DNA of 64,000 nt from Engelhardtia mirabilis. Its GTDB lineage: Bacteria > Planctomycetota > UBA1135 > GCA-002686595. The stretch's first letter is position 1. Each line of letters begins with the position of its first letter. A program made the translations under genes and the position numbers. The DNA lies in the NCBI RefSeq assembly GCF_007748095.1, contig NZ_CP036287.1, forward strand, positions 2,046,001 through 2,110,000, read 5' to 3'. Positions 46,305-54,896 of the stretch are shown here, in pieces. The notes below the pieces were generated by a model, which saw only the letters and a program-made list of their open reading frames with translations, had not been told where the DNA came from and made no database searches.

Positions 46305-46537
46305 GGCGACGCCACCCCTGGACGGGCGCGATGTCGCCCGTGATCCCCGCCGAGGGGGGCCACCGAGATCGCTCCCTTGGGCGCGAGCTGTCCGCAGAAA
46401 GGACAGTCGTCCAAGTCCTGGACCCTTGGCCCCGGGGAGCTCCCGGGGACGGTGGTCACCGAGCGAGCTGCGCGGCGGCACGGCAATTGTGAGCGGAGTA
46501 TGGTTGGCCCGACCCTCCCCCTCAGAACACCGCCCCG

Positions 46538-49225
46538 ATGTCGACTGTCTTCATCCTTCGTTCCGTGGCTGCACTGCCCGCCACCGTCCTCCTCGCCGCG
46601 CCGGTCCAGGCCCAGTTCTCCTCGTGGCGGAGCTACGAGGTGGGCTCGCCTGACCAGGCCAAGCTGCCGACGGACGGCCGTCTGGCCGACCTGAATGGCG
46701 ATGGTGCCCTCGATCTGGTCGCGACCCACTGGTTCCAGGCGCCCGCCCTGTCGGTGGCCCTGGGCGATGGACACGGGGGCTTCGAGGCTGCCCAGCACTA
46801 CCCGGCAGCGGCAGCCAATCACCTGGTCCTGGCCGACTTGGACGGCGACGGCGACGTCGACGTCGCAGTCAGCGAATACGGCAACAACGGCGAGAAGACG
46901 ACGGTCGGGCTCTATCGCAACCAGGGAGACGGGAGCTTCACCGGACCCTTCCCGATCCCGGTCGGTGCGGGCCTGCAGGGGCTCGTCGCGGCCGACCTGG
47001 ACGGCGACGGGGACCAGGACCTCGCGGTCTGCCGGCACGGGACGCTGGCCTCTCCCCAGAACTCCATCGCCGTGCTGCTCAATCAGGGCGCGGGGAGCTT
47101 CTCCTCCACGGTCACCTATCTCGCCGCCGACCCGAGCTCCCTGGTCGGGCTGTCGATCTCGCCCTGGCGGATCGAGGCCGGCGACATGGATGGCGACGGT
47201 GATACCGACCTCGTCGTGGCCTGCAGCCGCCAGCGACTCAGCGTCCTGCTGAACAGCGGCAGCGGCACCTTCGCGGCTCCCCTGACGGTCGCGGCGACCG
47301 GCGCGATCCCGGATATCGACGCCGGCGTGGCCCTGGCCGACGTCGACGGCGACGGCGATCTCGACGTCTTCTACTCGAGCACGGAGACTACCGTTCCCAG
47401 CGGCTCGTCGGGAGGCGGCAAGGGCTACGTCCTGTTCCACAACGACGGTACGGGTCAACTCGCATCGCCGATCGGGATCCTGCCGCCGACCGGGACCAAC
47501 GGCAACGCCCGCCTGGCCAGTGGCGATGTCACCGGCGATGGCGCGCCGGATCTGGTCGCCAGGTTCGGCGATGGTTGGGGCGTGTTCGCCAACTCAGGGA
47601 CGGGGAGCTTCGCGCCCGCCGGTTGGCTGCCGACGGGCGAGGACCCCTTCGCGGTGCGGCTGGGTGACGTGGACTCCGACGGTGACTTGGACGTGGTCAA
47701 CCTCTGTCGGGGGTCGCTGGTCGCTGCCGTGCACCTCAACACGGGCAACGGGGACTTCTCGCCGCCGCCCTCGTTCCTTGCCGGTGGCCTCGGCAACCGC
47801 CACCTGGATGCCGGTGACGTGGACGGCGATGGCGACGTGGACGTGGTCGTGGTCGGTGGACTGGGCGGTTTCGGCGGATGGGTCGACTTGCTGCGGAACG
47901 ACGGCAGCGGCTCCTTTGGTGTGGCGCAGAGCTACGGCATGCCACAGGTCGGGCGCAACGTGAAGCTGCGCGACCTCGACGGCGACTCGGACTTGGACCT
48001 GGTCTGGGCCGACGACGTCGACGCGCCGCCCTACGACCTCAAGACGCGCATCAACGACGGCGCGGGCAACTTCGGGCCGCTGCAGAACTGGACCGTGGGC
48101 ACCTGCGGCACCTGGGACCTGGAGCTCGTCGACGTGGACGGAGACGGCGACCTGGACGCGGTCCTGGCCGAGGCGCTGGCGTGCTTCGGGTCCTTCGTCC
48201 AGTACCTCTACGTCAGCCGGAACGACGGGAGCGGCGCCTTCGGCCCGCCGCAGATCGTCGCGGGTGACACGACCGGTCTCTGGGGCGTCGCGGGCGGCGA
48301 CCTCGACGGGGACGGCGACAACGACTTGGTGGCCACCACGACCCTGGGCCTGGTGGTGCTCGGGAACCTGGGCGGCGGTAGCTTCACTCCGGCCGTGCAG
48401 ATCAGCCTGCCGGAAGGACAACGCGAGGTGGCCCTCGGCGACATCGACGGCGACGGGGACCTCGACGTCGTGACCCAGCAGCAGACCAGCACCACCGACC
48501 CGTCGGTCTGGGTGCTGCGGGGCAACGGCGACGGGAGCCTGGCTCCCGCGGTGCGCTACGGCGTGGCTTGGTCCGCCAGCTTCGGGGCTTCGAACCTCGA
48601 GTTGGTGGACGTCGAGGCCGATGGCGACTTGGACATCGTGGTCAGCGCCTATGGTCCACGGGACGTGACCGTGCTGGTCAATGGGGGCGACGGGACCTTC
48701 GACCAGAAGCGGCGCTACGGCGGTCAAGGAGAAGTACTCGACCTGGCCGCGGCCGACTTCACCGGCGACGGTGCGGTCGACTTGGTGGTCCTCACCAGCC
48801 TCGCCCAGGACGTCTTCGGGAGCATCAGTGGGCAGGGTGTGGGCCTGATCCCGAGCCTGGCCCCGTGGGTCGACGTCGGCGGCGGCCTGGCCGGGTCGGG
48901 TGGACCGTCGCTCCTGTCGGGAACCGGCGGACTGGTCACCGGCGCGCAACTCGACCTGCGACTCGAGGACGCGCCGCCCGGGGCGCCGGGCGCCCATGTG
49001 ATCGGTGCAAGCACCGTCGACCTGCCGCTCTTCGGCGGACTTCTGGTGCCGTCGCCGGCCCTGTTGACGCCATTCGTAACCGATTCGCAGGGCGCGGCCG
49101 CGCTGTCGGCGACCCTGGGAGTGGTCGGCTCCGGCCTTCAGTTGTGGGTGCAGTCCTGGTTCGCGGATGCCGGTGGGCCGGCCGGGTTCGCCGCGTCGAA
49201 CGCCGTCACCCAGAGCGCGCCCTGA
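46538..49225 (+). CDS. Secreted FG-GAP/VCBS-repeat protein
   Basis: This is an 895-residue protein. Residues 1-26 are a signal peptide ending VQAQ. About 13 repeats follow with the calcium-binding signature LADLDGDGDVDVAV or close variants (DxDGDGxxDL), predicted to form integrin-like seven-bladed propellers. The final ~120 residues (AQLDLRLEDAPPGAPGAHVI to the end) match the C-terminal domain found on the proteins at 2749 and 37450. No catalytic motif is present; it may have a surface or matrix role. A strong hairpin terminator follows at 49234. Confidence 0.92.
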   Translation: MSTVFILRSVAALPATVLLAAPVQAQFSSWRSYEVGSPDQAKLPTDGRLADLNGDGALDLVATHWFQAPALSVALGDGHGGFEAAQHYPAAAANHLVLADLDGDGDVDVAVSEYGNNGEKTTVGLYRNQGDGSFTGPFPIPVGAGLQGLVAADLDGDGDQDLAVCRHGTLASPQNSIAVLLNQGAGSFSSTVTYLAADPSSLVGLSISPWRIEAGDMDGDGDTDLVVACSRQRLSVLLNSGSGTFAAPLTVAATGAIPDIDAGVALADVDGDGDLDVFYSSTETTVPSGSSGGGKGYVLFHNDGTGQLASPIGILPPTGTNGNARLASGDVTGDGAPDLVARFGDGWGVFANSGTGSFAPAGWLPTGEDPFAVRLGDVDSDGDLDVVNLCRGSLVAAVHLNTGNGDFSPPPSFLAGGLGNRHLDAGDVDGDGDVDVVVVGGLGGFGGWVDLLRNDGSGSFGVAQSYGMPQVGRNVKLRDLDGDSDLDLVWADDVDAPPYDLKTRINDGAGNFGPLQNWTVGTCGTWDLELVDVDGDGDLDAVLAEALACFGSFVQYLYVSRNDGSGAFGPPQIVAGDTTGLWGVAGGDLDGDGDNDLVATTTLGLVVLGNLGGGSFTPAVQISLPEGQREVALGDIDGDGDLDVVTQQQTSTTDPSVWVLRGNGDGSLAPAVRYGVAWSASFGASNLELVDVEADGDLDIVVSAYGPRDVTVLVNGGDGTFDQKRRYGGQGEVLDLAAADFTGDGAVDLVVLTSLAQDVFGSISGQGVGLIPSLAPWVDVGGGLAGSGGPSLLSGTGGLVTGAQLDLRLEDAPPGAPGAHVIGASTVDLPLFGGLLVPSPALLTPFVTDSQGAAALSATLGVVGSGLQLWVQSWFADAGGPAGFAASNAVTQSAP

Positions 49226-49233
49226 ACTCGGCT

Positions 49234-49262
49234 GGGCGAGCGGGGATCGTCCCCGCTCGCCC
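49234..49262 (+). terminator. Hairpin terminator
   Basis: GGGCGAGCGGGGA and TCCCCGCTCGCCC form a perfect 13-bp stem around TCG, 8 bases after the FG-GAP stop, followed by a short T-containing tract (GGCGTTCTTTC). Confidence 0.8.
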
Positions 49263-49319
49263 GGCGTTCTTTCGAGGGGCTGGTGGAATGGTCGGCGGAC
49301 CTGTGCGATGGGTCCCGTC

Positions 49320-50432
49320 ATGACTCGAAGCTCGACCTCGACGGCGGGGCCCTCACCCTTGGCCGCCGCCCGCGCGCTGCACCTGCTCGACCACATGGGG
49401 GTCGGCGGTATCGCACGCTCGGCGATCGAGCTGGTGCGCCATGCGCGCATGGATGGGATGGGCGACGAGATCGTCCTGGCGGGACGGCCGCTGGACGTCG
49501 ACGTGGACTTTGCGGCGCCCGCGACCCCGGTGCACTTCCTGCCGGCGCTCGATCTGGGCGAGCGGGCCGCCGCCCAGCGTCTGGTGGACCTGGCCGCCTC
49601 GAGGGGAGCGCGGAGCTTGCACACCCATTCCACGGCGACCCTGCGCCTGGGAGCGCGCGCGCGGCGGGCGGGTGCCGGTCTCGCGCTCCTCGCGACCCTC
49701 AACGAAGCGCCGCCCACCGAGCTGGGCTTCGTCGCTCGGCGGGCCCTGCGCCGGGACCTGCGCTCGGCTGACAGGCTCATCGCGCCGTCGCCGGAGCTGG
49801 CCGAGGCCTGGAGTCGGCTCGGCGCGGAGGTCGAGCTGCGGCTGGCGGCGGTCGACCTCGGGCGCTTCCGGCCCGGGGCCCAGCCCTCGGCCTGGCGCTC
49901 GAGTCGGGGCATCGGGCCTCAGACCCTGCTGGTCGGCTGCCTCCTGCGGGCCACCGACGACAAGGACACGGGCCTCGTGCTCGACGCCATCGCCGAGCTG
50001 CGCGAGCGCGGCCTCGACGTCGCCGTTCAGTTCGTGGGCGACGGCCCGCAGCGCGCAGCACTGGTGGAGCGCGCCCGGGGTCTGCACTGGATGCACGTGC
50101 GACGCCGAGTCCTGGACGTGCCGAGCTGGTACGCGATGGTCGACGTGGTGGCCTTCGCCTGCGAGGCGGAGTTGGTCCCCTTCGCGTTGATCGAAGCCAT
50201 GGCCAGCGGCCGGGCCGCGGTGGCCGTCGACCCCGGTGGGCTGCGTGGCCTGGTGGGGGAGGCGGCGCACCTGGTCGCGCCCGGCAACCCGTCGGCCTAC
50301 GCGGAGGCGCTCGGGGCCCTGGCGGAGCCCGAGGTGCGATCCCGGCTCGGTCGAGCGGCGCGCCAGCGGGCGATCGAGTTCCACGACCTCTCCTCTCTTC
50401 GAGCGGCGCTGGCACCCGCCTACCATGGGTGA
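49320..50432 (+). CDS. Glycosyltransferase (GT4-like)
   Basis: This is a 370-residue GT-B protein. The N-terminal half has HLLDHMGVGGIARSAIELV, like the GG-containing acceptor loop of GT4 enzymes; the C-terminal half has VGCLLRATDDKD, VQFVGDGPQRAALVERA and CEAELVPFALIEAMASGRAA, the E-x7-E motif of nucleotide-sugar binding. It should transfer a sugar from an activated donor, to an unknown acceptor. The ATG at 49320 is used; another in-frame ATG lies at 49308. It is not in an obvious polysaccharide cluster. Confidence 0.87.
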   Translation: MTRSSTSTAGPSPLAAARALHLLDHMGVGGIARSAIELVRHARMDGMGDEIVLAGRPLDVDVDFAAPATPVHFLPALDLGERAAAQRLVDLAASRGARSLHTHSTATLRLGARARRAGAGLALLATLNEAPPTELGFVARRALRRDLRSADRLIAPSPELAEAWSRLGAEVELRLAAVDLGRFRPGAQPSAWRSSRGIGPQTLLVGCLLRATDDKDTGLVLDAIAELRERGLDVAVQFVGDGPQRAALVERARGLHWMHVRRRVLDVPSWYAMVDVVAFACEAELVPFALIEAMASGRAAVAVDPGGLRGLVGEAAHLVAPGNPSAYAEALGALAEPEVRSRLGRAARQRAIEFHDLSSLRAALAPAYHG

Positions 50433-50503
50433 GCGCTCGGCCTCGTCAGGCCGATCTTCGTCCGCCGGCTTCGTGCGAGCCCCCGACTGCGTCTTCCCCG
50501 GAC

Positions 50504-50588
50504 TGTGCCCTCCCCCCGACCGTGCCCTGCCCCCGACCGTGCCCTCCCCCCGACCGTGCCCTCCCCCCGACCGTGCCCTCCCCCCGAC
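50504..50588. repeat. 17-bp tandem repeat, five copies, abutting a start codon
   Basis: There are five 17-bp units, consensus CGTGCCCTCCCCCCGAC (first starts with T; second has G at position 9). The last copy ends one base before the ATG of the [2Fe-2S] gene at 50590, so the repeat forms its upstream leader and leaves no room for a normal ribosome-binding site. Confidence 0.95.
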
Positions 50589-50589
50589 C

Positions 50590-50937
50590 ATGGCCAAGTT
50601 CGAACGTCACCTCTTCGTCTGCACCAACCGTCGCCCGGATGGCAGCCCCCGGGGCTGCTGTGCCTCGAAGGGTGGTGAGGAGATCGCCGCGGCCTTCAAG
50701 GCGGCGACGTTCGAGCGTGGACTCAAACGCGTCGTTCGTGCCCAGAAGGCCGGCTGCCTCGACCAGTGCGACCGGGGCGTCACCGTCGTGGTCTACCCGG
50801 ACGAGGTCTGGTACGGGGGCGTGACCCTGGCCGACGTGGACGAGATCGTCGACAGCCACCTGGTGCGCGGCGAGCCCGTCCAGCGGTTGGTGATCCCCGA
50901 CGACCAGCTGACCGGCATCGAGCGGCCCTCCGCGTAG
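50590..50937 (+). CDS. Thioredoxin-like [2Fe-2S] ferredoxin
   Basis: This is a 115-residue protein of the thioredoxin-fold 2Fe-2S family. Cys11 (FVCTN) and Cys23 (PRGCCASKG), plus GCLDQCDRG (~56-60), give the C-x11-C and C-x3-C pattern expected for the cluster. The fold continues with VTVVVYPDEVWYGGV. It is a small cytoplasmic electron carrier or cluster-handling protein with no known partner here. The start at 50590 is set by the family's MAKFERHLFVC beginning; a repeat, not a Shine-Dalgarno sequence, precedes it. Confidence 0.9.
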   Translation: MAKFERHLFVCTNRRPDGSPRGCCASKGGEEIAAAFKAATFERGLKRVVRAQKAGCLDQCDRGVTVVVYPDEVWYGGVTLADVDEIVDSHLVRGEPVQRLVIPDDQLTGIERPSA

Positions 50938-51106
50938 CGCCGGAAGGGTCGCGCCAAGACCCTCGGACCCTGGACGCGCGGCCCGTGTCGGCGGCCCGAG
51001 GCGAGCGACGGATCCGGCTTTGACTCGGCCCCGCGGCTCGGGGTCGCTAGGCTCGTACCTCCGCGACGTCCCCCTACCCCAACCGTCGCCAGCGCAGGAG
51101 CCCCCC

Positions 51107-51988
51107 ATGGTCTTCCAGTCAATCTCCGAGATCGGAGACCTCGTTCCCGGCAAGCGTCTCGCCGACCGCTTCGAAATCGTCAAGGCCAACCGTCAGGGTG
51201 GGCTGTCGGTCGCATTCGAGGTGCTCGACCTCGCCAGCCAAGAGCCGCGCGAGATGCAGTTCTTCCCGTCGAGCCTGTTCGACGGCGAGCGCGAGGCCCG
51301 CGAATTCGCCTCGAGCTGGGAGCCCTGGCGTCGGGTCGACTCGCCCCACGTGCAGGCCCTGCGAGAGGTCCTGCCCCTGGGGTCGTCGAGCCTGTTCCTG
51401 ATCCACGACCTGCCCGCGGGCGTCTGCCTGCGGGACCGCGTGGGCAAGGGCGAGCGGGTCGAGGCCGGCGAAGTGGTGGACCTCGGCCTGCAGTTGCTGG
51501 ACGGCCTCGGTGAGATCCACGGCCACGGCCTGGTCCACGGCGACGTCAAGCCGACCACGGTCTTCGTGCAAGCGCTTGAAGGTGGGAAGTCCGGCTGGTC
51601 GGCCCAACTGGTCGACGGCGGCACGACCCACGGCCTGTGGACCGCCAAGGACCTGGGCGAGCGCACGGCGCTGATCGGGACGCCCTACTACGCGCCGGTC
51701 GAGCAGTTCGGCGGCGACCCGCCGACGGTCCAGTCGGACCTCTACAACGTCGCGACCCTGCTGTTCGAGCTGGTTTCCGGTGCCCAGCCCTGGGCCGGCA
51801 AGTCCTTCCTCGAGGTCTTCCAGGCCAAGCTCGAGCGCAAGCCCCCGTCGATCGCTTCGCGAGCGCCGGGGATCGAGGTCGACCCCGCGCTGGAGGCGGC
51901 CATCGCCGGCGGCCTCTACGCCGACCTGGACAGCCGCTACGCCTCGGCCCGCGAGTTCCGCGACCGGCTGGCCGCCTGCGCCCGCTGA
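51107..51988 (+). CDS. Protein kinase-like protein, probable pseudokinase
   Basis: This is a 293-residue protein with a bacterial Ser/Thr-kinase fold: YELL-like start DRFEIVKANRQGGLSVAFEV, HGHGLVHGDVKPTTVFV (HGD in place of HRD), LVDGGTTHG in the DFG position, GTPYYAPVEQFGG and SDLYNVATLLFELVSG. The beta-3 Lys is missing: the stretch aligned to VALK reads REMQFFP. The glycine loop is also weak. Loss of the Lys and DFG argues for a pseudokinase or a highly divergent kinase. No TPR or membrane segment follows, unlike the kinase at 4037. Its ATG at 51107 is preferred over an upstream start at 51020. Confidence 0.82.
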   Translation: MVFQSISEIGDLVPGKRLADRFEIVKANRQGGLSVAFEVLDLASQEPREMQFFPSSLFDGEREAREFASSWEPWRRVDSPHVQALREVLPLGSSSLFLIHDLPAGVCLRDRVGKGERVEAGEVVDLGLQLLDGLGEIHGHGLVHGDVKPTTVFVQALEGGKSGWSAQLVDGGTTHGLWTAKDLGERTALIGTPYYAPVEQFGGDPPTVQSDLYNVATLLFELVSGAQPWAGKSFLEVFQAKLERKPPSIASRAPGIEVDPALEAAIAGGLYADLDSRYASAREFRDRLAACAR

Positions 51989-52064
51989 GGCAGCTTCGGC
52001 GGGCCCTTGCCCGCCCTTTGCGCTCGCCCACGGGTCCACTACGCTCTGACCGCCGAGGCAGGCG

Positions 52065-53657
52065 ATGCAGACCCAATCCGACCTGATCCCGGGCCCCTGG
52101 CCCGAGCGTTTCAACCTCGCGAGCTACTTCCTCGACGAGCGCCTCGACGAGGGCCGCGAGGGCAAGGTGGCCCTGCGCTGTGGCGACGAGCTGCGGACCT
52201 ACGGGCGGCTGATCGACCGCTCCTGCCAGGTGGCGGCGGCCCTGCGGCGGGCTGGGGTGCGCCCCGAGGACCGGGTGCTGATCGCCCTGCCCGACGGGAT
52301 CGAGTTCGCGAAGACCTTCTTCGGCATCCTGCGGGCCGGGGGCGTCTTCGCCATGGTCAACCCGCTGCTCAAGCGCGAGGACCTGCGCTACTACCTCGAC
52401 TACACCAAGGCGCGCGTGGTCGTGGGCCACGCCGAGTACCTGGACGAGCTGGCCCCGGCCTTCGAGGCCGCGCGGCACTGCAAGGAGCTGTGGGTGGTCG
52501 GCGGGCACTCCCGCGAGTACACCTCCTTCGAGGACGCCCTGCAGGCCGAGGACGCGACCGGCGTCGCGGCCGAGGTGGAGCCCACCGGGCCCGACGACCT
52601 GGCCGGCTGGCTTTTCACCTCGGGCTCGACCGGCAAGCCCAAGGCCTGCGTCCACACCCAAGCCGACTTCGCCTTCTCGACCGAGACCTACGCCAAGCAC
52701 GTAGTGGGCTATGGGCCCGACGACGTGTGCCTCTCGGTGCCGAAGCTGTTCTTCGGCTACGCCACCGGGACCAACCTCATGTTCCCCCTGCGTTTCGGGG
52801 GCTGCGCGGTGCTGTTCCCCGGGCGCTCGACCGTGGACGAGCTCCTGGAGCAGATCGCCGTGCACCGGCCGACGCTCTTGACCGGGGTGCCGACCATGTT
52901 CTCGAACCTCCTGCGCTCGCCGCGCATCGAGGAGCTGGACTTCGGGCCCCTGCGCGCGACCCTCTCGGCGGGGGAGGCCCTGCCGGCCGAGCTCTACCGC
53001 GAGTGGAAGGAGCGCACCGGCGTGGAGATCCTGGACGGCATCGGCTCGGCCGAGATGTTCCACATCTACATCACCAACCGACCGGGCGACGTGAAGGCGG
53101 GGAGCCTGGGGCGACTGGTGGAGGGCTACGAGGCCCAGATCATCGACCCCGAGGGCCAGGTGCTCGGCGACGACGAACCCGGGCGCCTGCGCGTGCGCGG
53201 CGGCTCGACCGCGATCTGCTACTGGGGCGACCGCAAGAAGTCGATCGAGACCTTCCAGGGCGATTGGTGCACCTCGGCCGACGTGTTCCGGCGCGACGCG
53301 CAGGGCTACTTCTACTACGAGGGCCGCAGCGACGACCTGATCAAGGTCAGCGGCATCTGGGTCTCGCCGCTCGAGATCGAGAACGCGCTGCTCACCCACG
53401 ACGCCGTGGCCGAGGTCTGCGTGGTCGGGCGCGAGGGGGACGACGAGTTGGTCAAGCCCCTGGCCTACGTGGTGCCCGTGGCCGGCGTGTCCGGCGACGA
53501 CGAGCTGGCGGCCGAGCTGGTCTCGCACCTCAAGGCGACCCTGGCGCCCTACAAGTACCCGCGCTGGTTCTGCTGGCGCGAAGACCTGCCGCGCAACGAC
53601 CGCGGCAAGATCGCCCGCCGCGTGCTCGTCGACGAGGCGCGCAGCTTCCAACCCTGA
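52065..53657 (+). CDS. Benzoate-CoA-ligase-family acyl-CoA synthetase
   Basis: This is a 530-residue AMP-forming ligase. The P-loop-like A3 motif is LFTSGSTGKPKACVHTQ; other core motifs are PKLFFGYATGTNLMFPLRF (A4 region), LSAGEALPAEL (A5), GSAEMFHIYITNRPG, DVFRRDAQGYFYYEGRSDDLIKV (A7/A8) and the C-terminal PRNDRGKIARRVL with the catalytic Lys (A10). The PKLFFGYATGTNL region is typical of benzoate/2-aminobenzoate-CoA ligases, so an aromatic acid is the likely substrate. It heads a run of four genes (creatininase-like, thioesterase, MetF) spaced by 10 bp or overlapping. TACGCT, a possible -10, lies at 52040-52045. Confidence 0.93.
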   Translation: MQTQSDLIPGPWPERFNLASYFLDERLDEGREGKVALRCGDELRTYGRLIDRSCQVAAALRRAGVRPEDRVLIALPDGIEFAKTFFGILRAGGVFAMVNPLLKREDLRYYLDYTKARVVVGHAEYLDELAPAFEAARHCKELWVVGGHSREYTSFEDALQAEDATGVAAEVEPTGPDDLAGWLFTSGSTGKPKACVHTQADFAFSTETYAKHVVGYGPDDVCLSVPKLFFGYATGTNLMFPLRFGGCAVLFPGRSTVDELLEQIAVHRPTLLTGVPTMFSNLLRSPRIEELDFGPLRATLSAGEALPAELYREWKERTGVEILDGIGSAEMFHIYITNRPGDVKAGSLGRLVEGYEAQIIDPEGQVLGDDEPGRLRVRGGSTAICYWGDRKKSIETFQGDWCTSADVFRRDAQGYFYYEGRSDDLIKVSGIWVSPLEIENALLTHDAVAEVCVVGREGDDELVKPLAYVVPVAGVSGDDELAAELVSHLKATLAPYKYPRWFCWREDLPRNDRGKIARRVLVDEARSFQP

Positions 53658-53667
53658 TCGGCGCAAT

Positions 53668-54468
53668 TTGACCGGCAACGACGAACTGCGCCTGACTCGG
53701 CGCACCTGGCCCGAAGCCCGCGCGCTGTTCGGACCCGACCTGGTGGCGATCGTGCCGGTGGGCTCGACCGAACCCCACGGGCCGCACCTGCCCCTGGACG
53801 TGGACGTGACCATCGCCGACGCCCAGGCCATGCGGGCGGCGGAGCTGCTGGTCGAGCAGGGCGTGTCGGCGATCGTGCTGCCGCCGGTCAACTACGGCGT
53901 GACCTTCTTCACCGACGGCTTCGAGGGGCGCGTGACCCTGCGGCCGGGGACCCTGTGGGCGGTGCTCGAGGACCTGGTCGACTCCCTCTCCGAGCAGGGC
54001 GTGCGGCGCGTGGTGCTCTGCAACGCGCACTTGGAGCCCGGACACATCAAGGTGCTGCGCGGGATCGCCAAGGACTACGCCGAGCCGCGGGCGGAGAAGG
54101 CCGTGGTGGTCTTCCCCGACAACACCCGCCGCCGCTGGGCGGGGACCCTGGGCGCCGAGTTCCAGAGCGGCGACTGCCACGCCGGTCAGTACGAGACCTC
54201 GATCGTGCTGGCCGCGGACCCCGGCGGCGTGCGCGCCGAGGCCCAGAAGTCCCTGCCGTCGGTGCAGGTCGACCTGGTCGAGAAGATGCAGGCGGGCGCC
54301 CAGAGCTTCCGCGAAGTGGGTGCGGTCGACGCCTACTGCGGCGATCCGGCGGCGGCCACGGCGGCCGAGGGGCGTGAGCTGATCGACGCCCTGGCCGAGA
54401 TGGTCTGCGTCACGGTCCGCGAACGATGGCCCGACCTGTTCGAGCGGGCGGCGGAGTCGAACCGATGA
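53668..54468 (+). CDS. Creatininase-family amidohydrolase
   Basis: This is a 266-residue protein, probably starting at TTG 53668, 10 nt after the ligase stop. Creatininase motifs are GSTEPHGPHLPLDVD (E and H/D metal ligands) and DCHAGQYETS (H-A-G-x-x-E-T-S). The middle motif usually NGHGGN reads NAHLEPGH. The fold is a metal-dependent cyclic-amide hydrolase, although many members act on other substrates. Its place after an aromatic-acid CoA ligase and before a thioesterase suggests a role in processing a nitrogen-containing ring product (inference). Confidence 0.87.
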   Translation: MTGNDELRLTRRTWPEARALFGPDLVAIVPVGSTEPHGPHLPLDVDVTIADAQAMRAAELLVEQGVSAIVLPPVNYGVTFFTDGFEGRVTLRPGTLWAVLEDLVDSLSEQGVRRVVLCNAHLEPGHIKVLRGIAKDYAEPRAEKAVVVFPDNTRRRWAGTLGAEFQSGDCHAGQYETSIVLAADPGGVRAEAQKSLPSVQVDLVEKMQAGAQSFREVGAVDAYCGDPAAATAAEGRELIDALAEMVCVTVRERWPDLFERAAESNR

Positions 54469-54896
54469 GTGGCCAGATCTTCACCTGCCAGCAGCAGGTC
54501 CGCTTCGGCGACGTGGATCCGGCGGGCATCGTCTACTACCCGCGCATCTACAACTTCATCCACGCCGCCTTCGAGGAGGTCTGGGACATCCACGTGGGCG
54601 AGCGCTACTACTACCTGATCCGCGAGAAGCGCATCGGGTTCCCGCTCGTGCACTCCGAGGTGGACTTCAAGAACCCGCTCTACTTCGGCGACCGTCCGAT
54701 CGTGAAGGTCACCGCCTTCAAGGTCGGCCAGTCCTCCCTGGGGCTGCGCTACCGCTACGAGGTGGGGGACAAGGTCTGCGTCGACGCGCGCATGACCACC
54801 GTCTGCGTGCACCTCGACACGCTGGAGAGCTTCCCCTTCAAGGACGAGTACCGCGCCAAGTTCAACCAGTTGCTCGAAGGGGCCGACGACCAATGA
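54465..54896 (+). CDS. 4-hydroxybenzoyl-CoA-thioesterase-family protein
   Basis: This is a 143-residue hotdog-fold thioesterase. VRFGDVDPAGIVYYPRIYNF includes the catalytic Asp of the 4HBT DxDxxGxVxY motif, followed by HSEVDFKNPLYFGDRPIV. It would hydrolyse an aromatic or short acyl-CoA, releasing CoA at the end of or as a safety valve for the pathway. The ATG at 54465 overlaps the creatininase stop by 4 nt and its own stop overlaps the MetF start by 4 nt. Confidence 0.92.
   Translation: MSGQIFTCQQQVRFGDVDPAGIVYYPRIYNFIHAAFEEVWDIHVGERYYYLIREKRIGFPLVHSEVDFKNPLYFGDRPIVKVTAFKVGQSSLGLRYRYEVGDKVCVDARMTTVCVHLDTLESFPFKDEYRAKFNQLLEGADDQ

Noticed and set aside
46223..46458. Minus-strand small frame with a CPFCG zinc-ribbon-like motif
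   Set aside because: It overlaps the end of the acyl-CoA dehydrogenase gene, starts only at a GTG without a binding site and is otherwise low-complexity.
46485..46497. AATTGTGAGCGGA, identical to half of the E. coli lac operator
   Set aside because: Only one half-site, no LacI-type gene nearby, and no sugar operon; treated as chance.
50446..51189. Minus-strand frame with repeated GGxARSGGGHGRG
   Set aside because: It is the reverse reading of the 17-bp tandem repeat and of the [2Fe-2S] gene.
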